From assembly GCF_001509555.1 (NCBI RefSeq), contig NZ_LMAS01000002.1, positions 124,001-188,000 of the forward strand: a DNA stretch of 64,000 nucleotides. Direction: 5' to 3'. The translations under genes were made by a program, and so were the position numbers. Source of the DNA: Bacillus sp. FJAT-29937. GTDB lineage: Bacteria > Bacillota > Bacilli > Bacillales > Cytobacillaceae. A model generated the notes under the pieces. The model was not told the DNA's origin. It worked only from the letters and a program-made list of their open reading frames with translations, and searched no databases. Positions 62,889 to 64,000 of this stretch are shown here, in pieces (within the stretch, counting starts at the first letter, position 1; every line of letters starts with the position of its first letter).

Positions 62889-62928
62889 GAAGCTGTCTCA
62901 AATGAAAGTTGAGACAGCTTCCGTTTTT
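62889..62928 (+). terminator. terminator after the triple RidA gene
   Basis: GAAGCTGTCTCAA (62889-62901) pairs perfectly over 13 bp with TTGAGACAGCTTC (62909-62921), then CGTTTTTA. Confidence 0.93.
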
Positions 62929-62962
62929 ACAGACGAGATTATGGTTCTGTACAGTAGTTGGA

Positions 62963-63152
62963 AAATAAACGGAGAAACTCCTTTTATTTTGGGAAATACC
63001 CATATTTCCCTTGAAATAGAGGTAGTTTTTCCGCTTATCTTATCAAAATTCTTGTATTTTGTCTTATTTAGAGAGGTTAGTCGGAATATCTCCCCTTATA
63101 TCTGCTTATTAAGCCGCCAATATAACATTAGCCGGAAATTCTCCGCTTATCT
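62963..63152 (-). repeat. dispersed ~195-bp element, copy B
   Basis: The reverse complement aligns along its whole length with 29384-29577: ATAAGCGGAGAATTTCCGGCTA, ATATAAGG-GGAGATATTCCGACTAA, AGATAAGCGGAAAAACTACC and ATAAAAGGAGTTTCTCCGTTTA match the four motifs of copy A in order. It also lies between convergent genes. Confidence 0.88.
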
Positions 63153-63186
63153 GTACAAAAATCAGCAATGAATAATATGTATTCGA

Positions 63187-64000
63187 TTATTTCGCTAATC
63201 CCAAAATTAACCCCTTATAGATATCGAAGAAAGCTAAGTAGTAATCTTTATAGACATATTCATCTGTTTTGTGTGCCATTTTTGTTTCGCCTGGACCAAA
63301 CATCATGAATGGAAAGTTTTTATCTTTACCACGTAATAAGTTTGATGCGTCCGTCACCCCTGGCGAACCTTTAACAGAAATGTCTAAACCTAAATGTTTT
63401 TTACCGAGTTCTTTAGCAAGTTCAACCATTTCAGACTGACCTGAAGTGAAAACACTTGGCAATGACATTGTCACTTCAACATTAATATTCGAGCCTTCTT
63501 TATTGTATTTGTCAGCTGTTGTATTGAATAAATCAATCACTTCATCATTATCAAATTCCGGGATCGTCCGCACGTTTATTTCAGCTACTGCTTTTTCTGG
63601 AACGGAGTTTACTTGGTTCCCTGCATTAAAAATCGTTGTACTCATAACCAATTTATCTAAAATTTCATTTTTACGAACATCGCCATTCAATTTTTCGTCT
63701 AATTCTAATAGATAGGCCATCAATGGGTTAATGGCGTTATAGCCTTGGTCAGGCATAGAACTGTGTGCTGCTTCACCAATAGACGTTACCTGTAAGTTAA
63801 GTGATCCTTTGTGAGAGTAAATAATCGTGTCATGAGAAGGTTCAGCTACCCATAGATAATCTACATCATCCATATAGCCTTCATCGTATAATTTTTTAGA
63901 GCCTGCGCCGCCGACTTCTTCACCAGTCGTTGCCATAAAACGGACAGTACCTTTTTTAAGTTCATTATTTTCCTTGAGTTCAATCATCACTAAAGCAAGG
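63187..64000 (-). CDS. M20-family metallopeptidase (ArgE/DapE/PepT-like), 5' truncated
   Basis: At least 268 residues of an M20 peptidase; the frame stays open to the right edge (LALV before MIELKENNELK), so the N-terminal part with the first metal ligands is missing. Present are the catalytic Glu-Glu in MATTGEEVGGAG, the Glu/Asp ligand in WVAEPSHD, the dimerisation-domain motif IGEAAHSSMPDQGYNAI, and the His ligand in AHKTDEYV near the end. It probably removes an amino acid or acyl group from a small peptide; the exact substrate is unknown. Confidence 0.85.
   Translation of the reverse strand, partial: LALVMIELKENNELKKGTVRFMATTGEEVGGAGSKKLYDEGYMDDVDYLWVAEPSHDTIIYSHKGSLNLQVTSIGEAAHSSMPDQGYNAINPLMAYLLELDEKLNGDVRKNEILDKLVMSTTIFNAGNQVNSVPEKAVAEINVRTIPEFDNDEVIDLFNTTADKYNKEGSNINVEVTMSLPSVFTSGQSEMVELAKELGKKHLGLDISVKGSPGVTDASNLLRGKDKNFPFMMFGPGETKMAHKTDEYVYKDYYLAFFDIYKGLILGLAK

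Overview
This 64-kb window comes from a Bacillaceae chromosome. The core gene order matches the Bacillus subtilis run yvoD-ppaX-yvoF, hisZGDBHAFI, yvcD, trxB, yvcI(nahA)-rapZ-glmR-whiA-crh, clpP, a tRNA-Arg, sigL(rpoN), cggR-gapA-pgk-tpiA-gpmI-eno, and secG-est-rnr-smpB-ssrA. Strong AGGAGG-type ribosome binding sites, several TTG/GTG starts, Rho-independent terminators, a CtsR box, a CggR operator and a sporulation-type diadenylate cyclase also fit a low-GC, spore-forming Firmicute. I cannot name the species from sequence alone.

Layout. 1-1.86 kb: yvoD (cut by the left edge), ppaX, yvoF. 2.0-7.7 kb: a complete oligopeptide/dipeptide ABC importer (D-F-A-B-C order). 7.7-14.4 kb: the histidine operon behind a clear sigma-A promoter with a dyad just downstream. 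14.4-15.9 kb: a DoxX-like membrane protein, an array of 52-bp hairpin repeats and a DinB-fold protein. 15.97-22.36 kb (minus strand): six overlapping genes (KAS III, ATP-grasp, SDR/epimerase, lactonase-like MBL hydrolase, PaaK/F390-synthetase-like adenylating enzyme, GNAT/FemAB-like protein). This is an uncharacterised-looking biosynthetic operon inserted between the conserved his and yvcD blocks. 22.6-30.3 kb: conserved yvcD, trxB, alarmone hydrolase, RapZ, GlmR, WhiA, Crh and ClpP. 30.6-34.6 kb: tRNA-Arg(CCG), a small membrane protein with an L-lactate permease, and sigma-54. 34.6-42.3 kb: a glutaredoxin-like ORF fused in frame to CggR, then the glycolytic genes gapA, pgk, tpiA, gpmI, eno. 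42.3-53 kb: a LysR regulator and an island for taurine use (GntR regulator, Ald, Tpa, Xsc, amino-acid permease, TauCAB). 53-57.9 kb: secG, est, rnr, smpB, ssrA. 58-64 kb: an orphan FrdA-like flavoprotein with a 2Fe-2S partner, cdaS, a single-chain triple RidA protein, and an M20 peptidase cut by the right edge.

How parts work together. In the taurine island, TauABC imports taurine. Tpa transfers the amino group to pyruvate, giving sulfoacetaldehyde and alanine. Ald regenerates pyruvate and releases ammonium. Xsc converts sulfoacetaldehyde and phosphate to acetyl phosphate and sulfite. The glycolytic block is headed by CggR, whose operator and -10 box lie upstream of its own start and, unusually, inside an open reading frame that continues from the glutaredoxin gene.

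Non-coding structure is rich. Three different repeat families appear: 52-bp tandem hairpins at 14.85-15.21 kb, a ~195-bp dispersed element in two inverted copies at 29.4 and 63.0 kb, and four ~50-bp hairpin units between gapA and pgk. Several near-perfect dyads sit at promoters. All functional calls rest on motif and synteny recognition by eye; no database search was run.
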